This document shows positions 1 to 7,975 of a stretch of 64,000 nucleotides of DNA, in pieces. A program made the translations under genes and the position numbers. The notes beneath the pieces are model-generated. The model was not told the DNA's origin, did not search any database, and saw only the letters and a program-made list of their open reading frames with translations. The first letter of the stretch is position 1, and each line of letters opens with the position of its first letter. The DNA is from Akkermansiaceae bacterium (GTDB taxonomy: Bacteria; Verrucomicrobiota; Verrucomicrobiia; Verrucomicrobiales; DEV007): NCBI GenBank assembly GCA_024233085.1, contig JACKQC010000002.1:434001-498000 (forward strand). Direction: 5' to 3'.

Positions 1-594
1 GGCCTCTCCTCCGGCGACGACCCGGCCGCCGCCGCCCTCGACCCGGACAACCGCTTCCTCTGGCGCGCCCACCGCCGCAAAGTGGACGCCGAGACCTTCC
101 GCGACTCCGTGCTCGCCATTGCCGGCACCCTCGACCGCGACGCCGGAGGACCCAGCCTGCCGAAGGACTTCAAATCTGAGTTCGGCTACCAGTTCGCCAC
201 CCGGAAACGCAGCGTTTACGTGCCCGTGTTTCGCAACCGGATGCACGAGGCGCTGGCCGCCTTCGACTTCGCCAATCCGAATTTCGTGGTGGGAAAACGC
301 GCCGCCTCGAACATCCCCACCCAGGCCCTCTTCCTGATGAATGACGAATTCATCCACGCCCAGGCCGAGGCCGCCGCCCGGCGCGTGCTTGCCGCCGCGC
401 CCGACGGCACCGACGAGGACCGCGTCCGGGCCGCCTGGCGCATGACCCTGTGCCGCGATCCCCGGCCCGACGAGATCGCCCTCGCCCTGCCCTATCTCTC
501 CGAGGAAGGCGCCGCCTCGTCCGAATCCCTGCCCGCGTGGACCGCCCTGATGCGCACCCTGTTTGCGTGCGTCGATTTTCAGTATTATCGGTGA
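1..594 (+). CDS. DUF1553 (PSD1-type) domain protein, C-terminal part; 5' end outside the window
   Basis: The reading frame is open from base 1 to a TGA at 592-594, so only the last 197 residues are present. The residues R-K-V-D-A-E-T-F-R-D-S and later A-S-N-I-P-T-Q-A-L-F-L-M-N-D are typical of the C-terminal DUF1553 domain, which in Planctomycetes and Verrucomicrobia usually follows a DUF1549 domain and a cytochrome c-like N-terminus in exported proteins of unknown biochemical function. The gene just downstream is a DUF1501 protein, and this pairing is the usual arrangement for the family, which supports the call. A role in degradation of complex sulfated or decorated polymers is often proposed from context, but nothing in this sequence proves it. 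Confidence 0.9.
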   Translation, partial: GLSSGDDPAAAALDPDNRFLWRAHRRKVDAETFRDSVLAIAGTLDRDAGGPSLPKDFKSEFGYQFATRKRSVYVPVFRNRMHEALAAFDFANPNFVVGKRAASNIPTQALFLMNDEFIHAQAEAAARRVLAAAPDGTDEDRVRAAWRMTLCRDPRPDEIALALPYLSEEGAASSESLPAWTALMRTLFACVDFQYYR

Positions 595-608
595 CCGTCG
601 CTCGATCC

Positions 609-2039
609 ATGAGTTTCAGCGCCTTCCATCCCCCCGTCCTCCCCTCCCGTCGCGAGCTGCTTCGCACGGCGGCCTGCGGCTTCGGCTCGGTCGCGCTGGC
701 GGGCATCGCCCACGGCCTGCGGGCGGCGGAAAAAGGCGCCGGCCGGCCCTTGCCACGCGCGCTCAGCCACCCGGCCCGGGCGAAGCGCGTCATTTTCATC
801 TTCATGCAGGGCGGCCCCAGCCACGTCGATACCTTCGACCTGAAGCCCGAACTGGCAAAGTGGGACGGCAAGAAAACCGCCTTCCATAATCCCCGAACCC
901 GGCAGGTCGAGGACCACCTCGTCATGAAGCCGCTTTGGGAATTCCAGCGCCACGGAGAATGCGGGCGGCCCGTGTCCTCCCTGTTTCCCGAAATGGCGAG
1001 GCACGTGGACGACCTTTGTTTCCTCCACGGCATGCACACCGAGGGCGTCGCCCACGGCCCCGCCACTCTCTTTCTTCACACCGGAGCCACCAATCTCGTC
1101 CGTCCCTCCGTCGGCGCGTGGATCAGCTACGGCCTCGGCACCGAAAACGAAAACCTGCCCGCCTTCGTCACCGTCAATCCCCCCGCCAACAAGGGCGGCC
1201 CGCGCAACTACGGCAACGCCTTCCTGCCCGCCATCCACCAGGGCACCGTCCTCGGCCAGCCCGGTGACCGCAACGCCGTCCCCCGGCTCCGAAACCTCGA
1301 AAGCCCCCTGCCCGCCGACAACCGGAGTCGGCAGTTCGAATTCCTCGACGCTCTCGACCGGCTCCAGGCCGGACACGACGGCGTCGCCGACTCGCAGTTC
1401 CAGGGCGCCGTCGAGTCCCTCGAACTCGCCTGGCGCATGCAGGGCCACGCCGCCGGCCTCGTCGATGTGGAGCGCGAATCCCCCGCCACCCGCGAACTCT
1501 ATGGCATCGGGAAAAACCCCACCGACAGCTTCGGTCGCCAATGCCTCGCCGCCCGCCAGCTCGCCGAGGCCGGCGTCCGCTACATCCAGATCAGCCACTG
1601 CGACAACGGCGCCACCCCCGTCTGGGACCAGCACAGCAACATGCCCAAGCACGAGGAACTCGCCCACGAAGTCGACCGCCCCGTCGCCGGCCTGCTCGCC
1701 GATCTCAAGCAGCGCGGCCTGCTCGAGGACACCCTCGTCTGGTGGGGCGGTGAATTCGGCCGCACCCCTTTCACCCAGAACAAGAACGGCCGCGACCACA
1801 ATCCCCGCGGCTTCACCGTCTGGCTCGCCGGCGGCGGCGTGAAACCCGGCTTCGCCCACGGCGCCACCGACGAACTCGGTTTCGCCGCCGTCGAGGGCAA
1901 GGTCCACATGCACGATCTCCACGCCACCCTGCTCCACCTGCTCGGCGTCGATCACGAGGAACTGACCTTTCGCGTCGCCGGCTTCGACATGCGCCTCACC
2001 GGCGTCGCCGGCCGGGTCGTCCGGGAAATCCTCGCCTGA
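609..2039 (+). CDS. DUF1501 protein (exported, sulfatase-fold-like)
   Basis: A 476-residue protein of normal DUF1501 length. I chose the ATG at 609 because it begins 14 bp after the previous stop and gives a sensible N-terminus: S-R-R-E-L-L-R-T-A-A at residues 11-20, a twin-arginine-like motif, followed by a hydrophobic stretch (GSVALAGIAHGL), so export through Tat is likely. An upstream in-frame extension to 450 would overlap the DUF1553 gene and is not credible. Family features visible are FIFMQGGPSHVDTFD near residue 62, the segment WWGGEFGRTPF and the following GRDHNP, which resemble the metal-binding region of alkaline phosphatase/sulfatase folds. It forms an operon with the DUF1553 gene. 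The substrate is unknown. Confidence 0.93.
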   Translation: MSFSAFHPPVLPSRRELLRTAACGFGSVALAGIAHGLRAAEKGAGRPLPRALSHPARAKRVIFIFMQGGPSHVDTFDLKPELAKWDGKKTAFHNPRTRQVEDHLVMKPLWEFQRHGECGRPVSSLFPEMARHVDDLCFLHGMHTEGVAHGPATLFLHTGATNLVRPSVGAWISYGLGTENENLPAFVTVNPPANKGGPRNYGNAFLPAIHQGTVLGQPGDRNAVPRLRNLESPLPADNRSRQFEFLDALDRLQAGHDGVADSQFQGAVESLELAWRMQGHAAGLVDVERESPATRELYGIGKNPTDSFGRQCLAARQLAEAGVRYIQISHCDNGATPVWDQHSNMPKHEELAHEVDRPVAGLLADLKQRGLLEDTLVWWGGEFGRTPFTQNKNGRDHNPRGFTVWLAGGGVKPGFAHGATDELGFAAVEGKVHMHDLHATLLHLLGVDHEELTFRVAGFDMRLTGVAGRVVREILA

Positions 2040-2468
2040 GGCCGCCCCACAATCCGTTCCATCCCGTAAAAAGGTCGCCTGCGATCTTACGTCGTCGTTC
2101 CCGGATTGCGGAGCGTCGCGGTCGCATGCGTGGCGCCCTTCGGGCCGGCGCGCGGGCTTCAGGCAAGCCGCAATTCCCGGAAAATTCCCCGGAGATGAAA
2201 GCGCGCCTCACGCCAGCAACGCCAAGGGCAGCAAAGATGCAGGCGAATACGTTGGAGAGGCGTCAGCTCGGTTGGATCGTTGGATGGCATCGTCAATCAG
2301 TCAGCCAGTCGGACTTCGTTGCGTTTCTTTTCATGGAGTTGGACGCGCGGCGGCGGCTTTTGCTTCAAAAAACCACGGTGACCCAACAGGGTTAGGTCGG
2401 TGAGCATACCCTGTTGAGTCCCGGCGGAGCGATTGCGTCGCGAACGGCCGTCGCCTACATTCGGGCGC
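2040..2468. other. Intergenic region, 429 bp
   Basis: No credible gene. A short plus-strand open frame in the middle has no recognisable protein features. The 3' part carries one copy of the dispersed palindrome (2380-2420), about 50 bp upstream of the next start codon. The stretch at 2340-2375 has a purine and pyrimidine bias but nothing I can name. Confidence 0.6.
2380..2420. repeat. Dispersed palindrome, copy 1
   Basis: Left arm CCCAACAGGGTTAGGTC, spacer of about 5 bases, right arm GAGCATACCCTGTTGAGTC. The outer part of the arms pairs well (CAACAGGGT with ACCCTGTTG); the inner part has mismatches. It is 41 bp long and intergenic, upstream of the membrane protein gene at 2469. It belongs to the same family as the copies near 8107, 10894, 14058, 19057, 22099, 38970, 49824 and 57423. 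Confidence 0.9.
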
Positions 2469-3275
2469 ATGGACGACGGGAAAGAACACGGGCGCGGCCA
2501 GCTCGCGCGGTGGCTGCTGGCGCGGATTTTCACCTCTCCCGCCGCCTGGATCGGCGCCGCGGCCGGAACCGGCGTTGGCATCGCGGCCTCCGGACCCAGC
2601 ACGACGGGCGGGGCGATCGGGATGGGCACCATGGCCGGTCTCGCCGTTGGAGGCATCGTGCTGGCTCTCGTTTCGGTCGTGCGCCGGAGTTTCGAAAATT
2701 CGCGGCGAGGACTCGGAGCGGCCCAGGAAGCCCGCGAGGGCGAGGCGGTCGCGGCCCTCGAACGCGACGGCCTCGACGGGGACGCCGCGCTTCTCCGAAA
2801 AATCTTCGCCGAGCGCGATGCGGTGATTGCGCGGGCGCCCTTGGAGAACCCCGGCGAAGCGACATCCACTCTCGAACTCGTCGGCGCCATGGCGGAGGCT
2901 TCCCGGGCGCGGGCCGAGGACCTGCACGATCTGGAACGCCGGCTTCGCGATCCGCTGCTCGATTCGCCGCCGGACGCGGAAGCCGAGGTGGCGGCGATCC
3001 GGTCGGAGCTGCGCGCGGCCTTTCGCGCGATGGCCGACACCCATACCCGGCTCCGGCGCGGCGAAAGCCTCGTGGTGGTCGATTTCCTCGCCGAAACCGA
3101 GTCGTCGGCTCCGTCGGAACTCGCCACCCTCACCCGCCGGATCGAGGGCGAGAGGGATCTCTCCGACCGGGTCGCGGAACGGCTCAAATGGGAAGGAGAC
3201 AGCCGCGTTCTCGCGGAGGAGTCACCCAGCGCGGGCGATGCCACCGACGTCGATCCGTCCCGCGGGACGGAGTGA
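2469..3275 (+). CDS. Hypothetical membrane protein with coiled-coil-like cytoplasmic part
   Basis: I do not recognise a family. With the ATG at 2469 the product is 268 residues. Two adjacent hydrophobic segments lie near residues 20-65 (AAWIGAAAGTGVGIAA and MAGLAVGGIVLALVSVV), followed by about 200 charged, alanine- and glutamate-rich residues that look helical and possibly coiled-coil, with many R/E/D/A heptad-like patches. An in-frame start 12 codons upstream exists, but it would add an arginine-rich leader without a better ribosome-binding site. It stands alone between a palindromic repeat and a convergent gene. The codon use looks like that of its neighbours, so I think it is a real gene. 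Confidence 0.65.
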   Translation: MDDGKEHGRGQLARWLLARIFTSPAAWIGAAAGTGVGIAASGPSTTGGAIGMGTMAGLAVGGIVLALVSVVRRSFENSRRGLGAAQEAREGEAVAALERDGLDGDAALLRKIFAERDAVIARAPLENPGEATSTLELVGAMAEASRARAEDLHDLERRLRDPLLDSPPDAEAEVAAIRSELRAAFRAMADTHTRLRRGESLVVVDFLAETESSAPSELATLTRRIEGERDLSDRVAERLKWEGDSRVLAEESPSAGDATDVDPSRGTE

Positions 3276-3303
3276 ACGGCGACCGCCTTTTTCCCGGAAA
3301 AAA

Positions 3304-3849
3304 TCAGCCGGCAAGCGCGCCGCGCGACCGGTACCCGCGCGCCACCTGCCGGACCACCCCGAACGCGGCGCCGATGAAACCGCCGAGGTAACCAAAGTTA
3401 TGAATCCACCCGACCCAGGCGAAACGCGCGGGGCGCCGAAGATTTTCGGGAAAATACCAGCCGGCGTAGTCGGCGGGATCGAGGGCCCGGGTGCGAACCC
3501 AGCCGTAACCGCCCGCGAAAACTCCGAAGGCGAGCGTGATCGCCAGCACAAGCAGGATGGTCCGGAGCGTCTCGCGCCACAGGGTCGCGGCGTCGCGGAA
3601 AAAACCGCCCGCCAAGGCGAGAATCGGCGCGATGAAGGCGCCCATCCACCAGGTCGCGAGGAAGCCGATGACGCCGACCTTCACCCGGTCCGGCAGAGGC
3701 GAATCGGCCAGCCGGAACTGGTGGTATTTGAAGGCGGTGAAATACTCGGGCGAAATTGTGAAGGTCGCCTGGTCGTGGAGCACTCCGTAGGCGCCGGCGA
3801 GGAGCGACGCGGCCAGGGTCAGGGCGAGAACGGCGGCGAGGCGTTTCAC
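3304..3849 (-). CDS. Four-helix hypothetical membrane protein
   Basis: 181 residues starting at an ATG at 3849. The N-terminus (MKRLAAVLALTLAASLLAG) is a signal peptide or first transmembrane helix. Further hydrophobic segments are seen near residues 60-82 (VGVIGFLATWWMGAFIAPIL), 95-113 (ILLVLAITLAFGVFAGGYGW) and 147-165 (NFGYLGGFIGAAFGVV). The soluble part after helix 1 has a pattern, DQATFTISPEYFTAFKYHQF, that I have the impression recurs in unannotated verrucomicrobial and planctomycetal membrane proteins, but I cannot name the family. The gene follows the sulfatase on the same strand with only 11 bp between, so the two are probably cotranscribed. Confidence 0.75.
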   Translation of the reverse strand: MKRLAAVLALTLAASLLAGAYGVLHDQATFTISPEYFTAFKYHQFRLADSPLPDRVKVGVIGFLATWWMGAFIAPILALAGGFFRDAATLWRETLRTILLVLAITLAFGVFAGGYGWVRTRALDPADYAGWYFPENLRRPARFAWVGWIHNFGYLGGFIGAAFGVVRQVARGYRSRGALAG

Positions 3850-3860
3850 GGGGAGGGTGC

Positions 3861-5351
3861 TTACCGATAATCCTCGCCGCGCAGGCTGCCGGCGACCGAT
3901 CGCATCCAGGCCTCGAGCGCGGCGCGCATCGTCTTGACGCGGTCGGGCTCGGCGTCGGCGAGGTCATTGGTCTCCGAGGGATCCTCGGCGAGGTTGTAGA
4001 GTTCCCACGTCACCTTTTCGGGCGGGGCCGCGGCGTCGGCGGGCGCGCCCTTTTTCTTTTTGCCGGCGCCGGCGGCGATGCGGTGCAGTTTCCAGTCGCC
4101 GTCGATCCACGCGGCGTGGCCGGGCCTCTTGTCGAGATCGGCCGGGGGCCGGATTTCGGCGGCGTCGCTGAAGAGGCGCTCGCGGTTGCCGATTTCGTCG
4201 CCGTTTTTCTGGGCTTCGAGCAGCTCGGCCATCCACTGCGCGCTCGGGGTGCCGAAGCCGGGCGAGGCGTAGTCCCAGAAACCCATGGGCCTGGCGCGCG
4301 GTCCGTCGGTCTTGCCGTCGATGACGGGCAGGAGGCTGACGCCGTCGAGCGGCGGCTGATTTTCCATAGTCACGCCGGCGATTTGCAGCAAGGTCGGGTA
4401 GATGTCCTCGGTGTTGGCGCGGGAGGCGACGACGCGATTTTTGTCGATCCGGGCGGGCCACTCGACGATGGCGGGGACGAGGAGGCCGCCCTCGTAAACC
4501 TGGCCCTTGAGGCCGCGGAAGGGGCCGGCGGAACCGACTTTGGGCAGGGCGCCGTTGTCGCTGTTGTACCAGAGCAGGGTGTTGTCGCGAATGTTCAGCT
4601 CGCCGAGGGCGTCGCGGAGCTTGCCGAAGGCGGCGTCCATGCCGGTGACTTCGCCGAGGTAATTCATGTCGGCCTTCGGCTTGTCGGCGTAAAGTTTCGC
4701 GAACTCCTCGGTCGCGGCGTGCGGGCCGTGCGGGGACCCGAACCAGACGACGGCGAGGAAGGGCTTGCCGGCCTTCGCGCAGTCGCGGACGAAGTCGAGC
4801 GCGGCGTCCACGGTAACGAAGGAACTTTCCCCGGCGAACTGTTTCGCCACCCCCGCCTCGCTGAGGATGGGGTCGTTGTCGAAGAAATTCGGCGCCGACA
4901 CCCAGCGGTCGAAGCCGCTCGCGCCGGGGTTGACGGGGGAGGTTTTCTGGACCGAGCCGAGGTGCCACTTGCCGAAGTGGCCCGTGGTGTAGCCGGCGGT
5001 CTTCAGCGCCTCGGCGATCGTGATTTCCTGCGGCCGCAGGGTGTTTCCCCATTTGAAGCAGCCGAAGCGGTTCGGGTGACGCCCGGTCATCACGCTGCCT
5101 CGGGTGGGCGAGCAGACCGGCGCCGCGGCGTAGAAGCGGTCGAACCGGATCGCCGACGGGCTCGCCGCCATGGCGTCGAAATTCGGGGTCTTCAGGTCGG
5201 GATGGCCGTAGTAGGCCATGTCGCCCCAGCCCTGATCGTCGGCCATGACGAGGATGAAGTTTGGCTTGTCGGACGCGGCGCGGGCGCGGTCGAAGCCGAT
5301 GGTTACCAAAATGCAGGCGGCGACGGCCAAGAGGCGGAAAAGGGCGTTCAT
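3861..5351 (-). CDS. Secreted sulfatase (arylsulfatase family, Cys-type)
   Basis: 496 residues. The ATG at 5351 gives a good signal peptide (MNALFRLLAVAACILVTIGF, cleavage probably after ARA); an ATG three codons upstream is also possible, and longer extensions run into the divergent gene. Visible sulfatase motifs: NFILVMADDQGWGD with the metal-binding Asp pair at about residues 38-39, the signature C-S-P-T-R with Cys80, which is converted to formylglycine, and G-K-W-H-L-G. Cys rather than Ser at position 80 means that activation needs a formylglycine-generating enzyme, and a true FGE is encoded at 9916. Family members hydrolyse sulfate esters, commonly on polysaccharides; the substrate here is unknown. 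Divergent from the ceramidase-like gene across 112 bp. Confidence 0.95.
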   Translation of the reverse strand: MNALFRLLAVAACILVTIGFDRARAASDKPNFILVMADDQGWGDMAYYGHPDLKTPNFDAMAASPSAIRFDRFYAAAPVCSPTRGSVMTGRHPNRFGCFKWGNTLRPQEITIAEALKTAGYTTGHFGKWHLGSVQKTSPVNPGASGFDRWVSAPNFFDNDPILSEAGVAKQFAGESSFVTVDAALDFVRDCAKAGKPFLAVVWFGSPHGPHAATEEFAKLYADKPKADMNYLGEVTGMDAAFGKLRDALGELNIRDNTLLWYNSDNGALPKVGSAGPFRGLKGQVYEGGLLVPAIVEWPARIDKNRVVASRANTEDIYPTLLQIAGVTMENQPPLDGVSLLPVIDGKTDGPRARPMGFWDYASPGFGTPSAQWMAELLEAQKNGDEIGNRERLFSDAAEIRPPADLDKRPGHAAWIDGDWKLHRIAAGAGKKKKGAPADAAAPPEKVTWELYNLAEDPSETNDLADAEPDRVKTMRAALEAWMRSVAGSLRGEDYR

Positions 5352-5463
5352 GGCGGCCATTCTGCCCGATCGGAACGGCGAGGCGAGCGTTTTATCCTCC
5401 GCGAAAGCGCGCCCGCGCCTGGCGGGATTGACCTTCGGACCCGATTCGGCGTAGCGTCGCGGG

Positions 5464-6891
5464 ATGAAAGCCACCGCCAGCCTGTGTCTCGCCGCGTTGC
5501 TCGGGCCGTTCGGCGCGGCGAGAGCGAACGGCCCCGCCATCCCCGTCGGCGCGGCCAGGATCGACGTCACCCCCGCCGAACCGGTCCACCTGATCAATGA
5601 GCTGGGCGACGACGAATCCGCCAGCGTGGCGCAGCGTCTCTTCGCCCGCGCGCTGGCGATCGGCGACGATGACGCGGCGGTGGTGCTGGTGAGCTTCGAC
5701 GGCATCGGCGTGCCGGCGGCACTGGCGGAGAGGGCGGCCGCCCGGCTGAAAACGTCGCGCGGGCTCGAGCGCGAACGCTTTTCGCTCTGCGCCACCCACA
5801 CCCACTGGGCGCCGCACCTGACCGGTCTGCTGCCCACCATCTGGCGCGGCCCGCTGCCGCCGGAACAGCAAGAACATGCCGACGCCTACACCCGCGCGCT
5901 CGAGGACGGCATCGTCGCGGCGGCCGAACGCGCCCTCGACGCCCGCGAACCCTGCGAAGTCCGGCTCGCCGAGGGTCGGGCGGATTTCACGGCCAACCGG
6001 CGGCTCACGGAAACCGGCCGACTCACGGTGGACGACGCGCTGATGTTCACCTGGAATCCCGACGCGCCCGTGGACCGGCGGCTACCCGTTCTGGTGGCGA
6101 GTTCCGTGTCGGAGCCGGAAAAGGTGACGGCCATTCTCTTCACGGTGGCCTGTCACAATGTCGCGATCACCGGTCGCGAGATCTCGGGGTTCAAAAACCG
6201 CGTCCACGGCGATTTCGCCGGCCTCGCGACGGAGGCGGTCGAGGCGCGGCACCCGGAGGCGGTGGCCCTTTGCACGATCGGCTGCGGCGGCGATCAACGG
6301 CCGACGCCCTGCGGCGGGCTCGCCGTCGCGCGGGCCCATGCCGAGGCTCTCGCCGACGAAGTCGACGCCCTCCTGGCCAAGGACGCCGGCAAACCGCTGC
6401 GCTCGGCCGTGACAAAGGCCCATCGCGCCGAGACCCGCCTGCCCCTCGAGCCGGTGCCGGACCGCGCCACGCTGGAGAAGTGGGCAGGGGACCTGGCGAG
6501 CGGCTCGCGCGGCGCCGTGGCGCGCGGTTTTCTCGCCTTGGCCCTGCTCGAACGGCTCGACCGCGGCGACGCGGCGGAGGAGTCCATCCCTTTCGGAGCG
6601 ACGGCATGGCATTTCGGCGACCAATGCTCGATGCTCTTTCTCGACGGGGAAGTCACCGTCGACTACGCGGACCTGATCCGGGAGAAATTCGGCGACTACC
6701 CGCGAACCTGGGTGACGGCCTACGCGAACGCGATCCCCTGCTACATCGTCTCGCGGCGCCAAGTCGAGGCGGGCGGTTATGAACCGGGCAACTCGATGTT
6801 CTACTACGGGCACCTGCGCTCCTTCACCCCCGAGGTCGAGGACCGGGCGATGGGCGCCGTCGCTGCGGCTTTCACGGCTTCCGGAGAGTGA
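5464..6891 (+). CDS. Neutral/alkaline non-lysosomal ceramidase-like secreted protein
   Basis: 475 residues with an N-terminal signal peptide (MKATASLCLAALLGPFGAARA). The body matches the N-terminal domain of neutral ceramidases that is widespread in PVC bacteria: a start like VGAARIDVTPAEPV, LCATHTHWAPHLTG with the histidines that in ceramidase bind zinc, FTVACHNVAITGREI and CTIGCGGDQRP, where the last part replaces the usual GDVNP-like loop. In characterised ceramidases this domain hydrolyses the amide of ceramide, but most PVC homologues are uncharacterised and may act on other amides. The 3' end overlaps the convergent MBL-fold gene by 20 bp. It probably shares a divergent regulatory region with the sulfatase. 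Confidence 0.87.
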   Translation: MKATASLCLAALLGPFGAARANGPAIPVGAARIDVTPAEPVHLINELGDDESASVAQRLFARALAIGDDDAAVVLVSFDGIGVPAALAERAAARLKTSRGLERERFSLCATHTHWAPHLTGLLPTIWRGPLPPEQQEHADAYTRALEDGIVAAAERALDAREPCEVRLAEGRADFTANRRLTETGRLTVDDALMFTWNPDAPVDRRLPVLVASSVSEPEKVTAILFTVACHNVAITGREISGFKNRVHGDFAGLATEAVEARHPEAVALCTIGCGGDQRPTPCGGLAVARAHAEALADEVDALLAKDAGKPLRSAVTKAHRAETRLPLEPVPDRATLEKWAGDLASGSRGAVARGFLALALLERLDRGDAAEESIPFGATAWHFGDQCSMLFLDGEVTVDYADLIREKFGDYPRTWVTAYANAIPCYIVSRRQVEAGGYEPGNSMFYYGHLRSFTPEVEDRAMGAVAAAFTASGE

Positions 6892-7861
6892 CCTTTTCCC
6901 CCTCGCGCGGAGACAGGACGCGTTCGGCGAGGTTTTTCGACTCCGCGGCGGCGGTGAGGCGGCGAAGCGGCTCGCAGGGCTTGCCGATCCCGAGCGGAAA
7001 GGTCTCGTGATGCATGGGGATCATGCGCGCCGCGCCGAGGTCCTCGAAGGCCCGGAGCGCCTCCTCCGGATTCATGTGAACCTCGCGGCCGCTCGGGCAG
7101 TCGTAGGCGCCGATCGGCAGGATGGCGGTGTCGATGCGGTAGCGCTGCCCGATGTCGGTGAAACCCTCGAAATACGCGCTGTCGCCGCAGTGGTAGAGGC
7201 TGGTGTGGTCGTTGCGCAAAATGAAGCCGCCGAAACCGCGGTGCGTGTCGGCGATGAAGCGCGCGCCCCAGTGATAGGACGGCGTGAAGACGACCTCGAT
7301 GTCGCCGTGCCGGTGGTGATCCCACACGTCCAGCTCGTGGACCTCGCCGAAGTCCAACCCCTTCAGCACGCCGGAGACGCCTTTCGGCACGAGGACGGTC
7401 TGGCCGCGGGCGACACGTTTCAGGCTGGGCCGGTGCAGGTGGTCGAAATGCGCGTGCGAGATCAGAATCAGGTCGATCTCGGGAAGCTGCTCGACTTTCA
7501 GGCCGGGCTCCCGCATCCGCTTCACCGGCCCCATCCAGAGCGCCCAGTTGGGGTCAATCAGGATGTTGTGCCCCGGCGACCTGACGAGGAAAGAGGCGTG
7601 GCCGATCCAGACGATTTCGAACTCGTTGAAATGGACGTCGCCGAACTCCGGCGCGTCCTCGAAATGCGCGGCCTGCCGTTTTCGCAGCATGGTGGGAATC
7701 AGGCTGCGGCTGAAAAACTCGTAGTTCCGCTTCGCCCAGCCCTTTTCCGGTTTCAGGCCAACGCGGAAGCCCTCCGTCTCCACGCCGTTGCGGCGCGTGA
7801 ACGAGCGCAAACGCTCGGAAAGCTTCCGGCGCGGAGGACGATGCGGCGGCGGTTCGGACAT
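6872..7861 (-). CDS. MBL-fold metallo-hydrolase (NAPE-PLD/UlaG-like)
   Basis: 329 residues from the ATG at 7861. I prefer this start to one 12 codons upstream because the extension is Pro-rich and adds nothing to the fold. The metallo-beta-lactamase signature is visible as S-H-A-H-F-D-H-L-H near residue 155, preceded by IVWIGHASFLVRSPGHNILIDPNW, the typical beginning of the NAPE-PLD/RomA group; later metal ligands are probably in YHWGAR and MHHETF. Characterised relatives are zinc phosphodiesterases or lactonases. The N-terminal 60 residues are basic. There is no signal peptide, so it is cytoplasmic. Substrate not predictable. It overlaps the ceramidase-like gene by 20 bp at their 3' ends. 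Confidence 0.9.
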   Translation of the reverse strand: MSEPPPHRPPRRKLSERLRSFTRRNGVETEGFRVGLKPEKGWAKRNYEFFSRSLIPTMLRKRQAAHFEDAPEFGDVHFNEFEIVWIGHASFLVRSPGHNILIDPNWALWMGPVKRMREPGLKVEQLPEIDLILISHAHFDHLHRPSLKRVARGQTVLVPKGVSGVLKGLDFGEVHELDVWDHHRHGDIEVVFTPSYHWGARFIADTHRGFGGFILRNDHTSLYHCGDSAYFEGFTDIGQRYRIDTAILPIGAYDCPSGREVHMNPEEALRAFEDLGAARMIPMHHETFPLGIGKPCEPLRRLTAAAESKNLAERVLSPREGEKVTLRKP

Positions 7862-7975
7862 CGGGGAGTGGATCGCGTTTTCGGGGGGACGCGGCATTCG
7901 CGGCTCGGTCGGGTTGAGCGATTGGACCGCTCACCGGGGCTATTGTTCAAGATTCGAGCCCCGCCGGCAATGGCT

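Noticed and set aside
585..1955. A 456-codon minus-strand frame opposite the DUF1501 gene
   Set aside because: Antisense shadow with acidic, glycine- and valine-rich composition and no family signature; the plus strand has a clear DUF1501 protein.
2126..2395. 89-codon frame in the first intergenic region
   Set aside because: No domain, no ribosome-binding site, low-complexity composition, and it ends in a palindrome.
4083..5600. A 505-codon plus-strand frame opposite the sulfatase
   Set aside because: Antisense shadow; all sulfatase motifs are on the minus strand.
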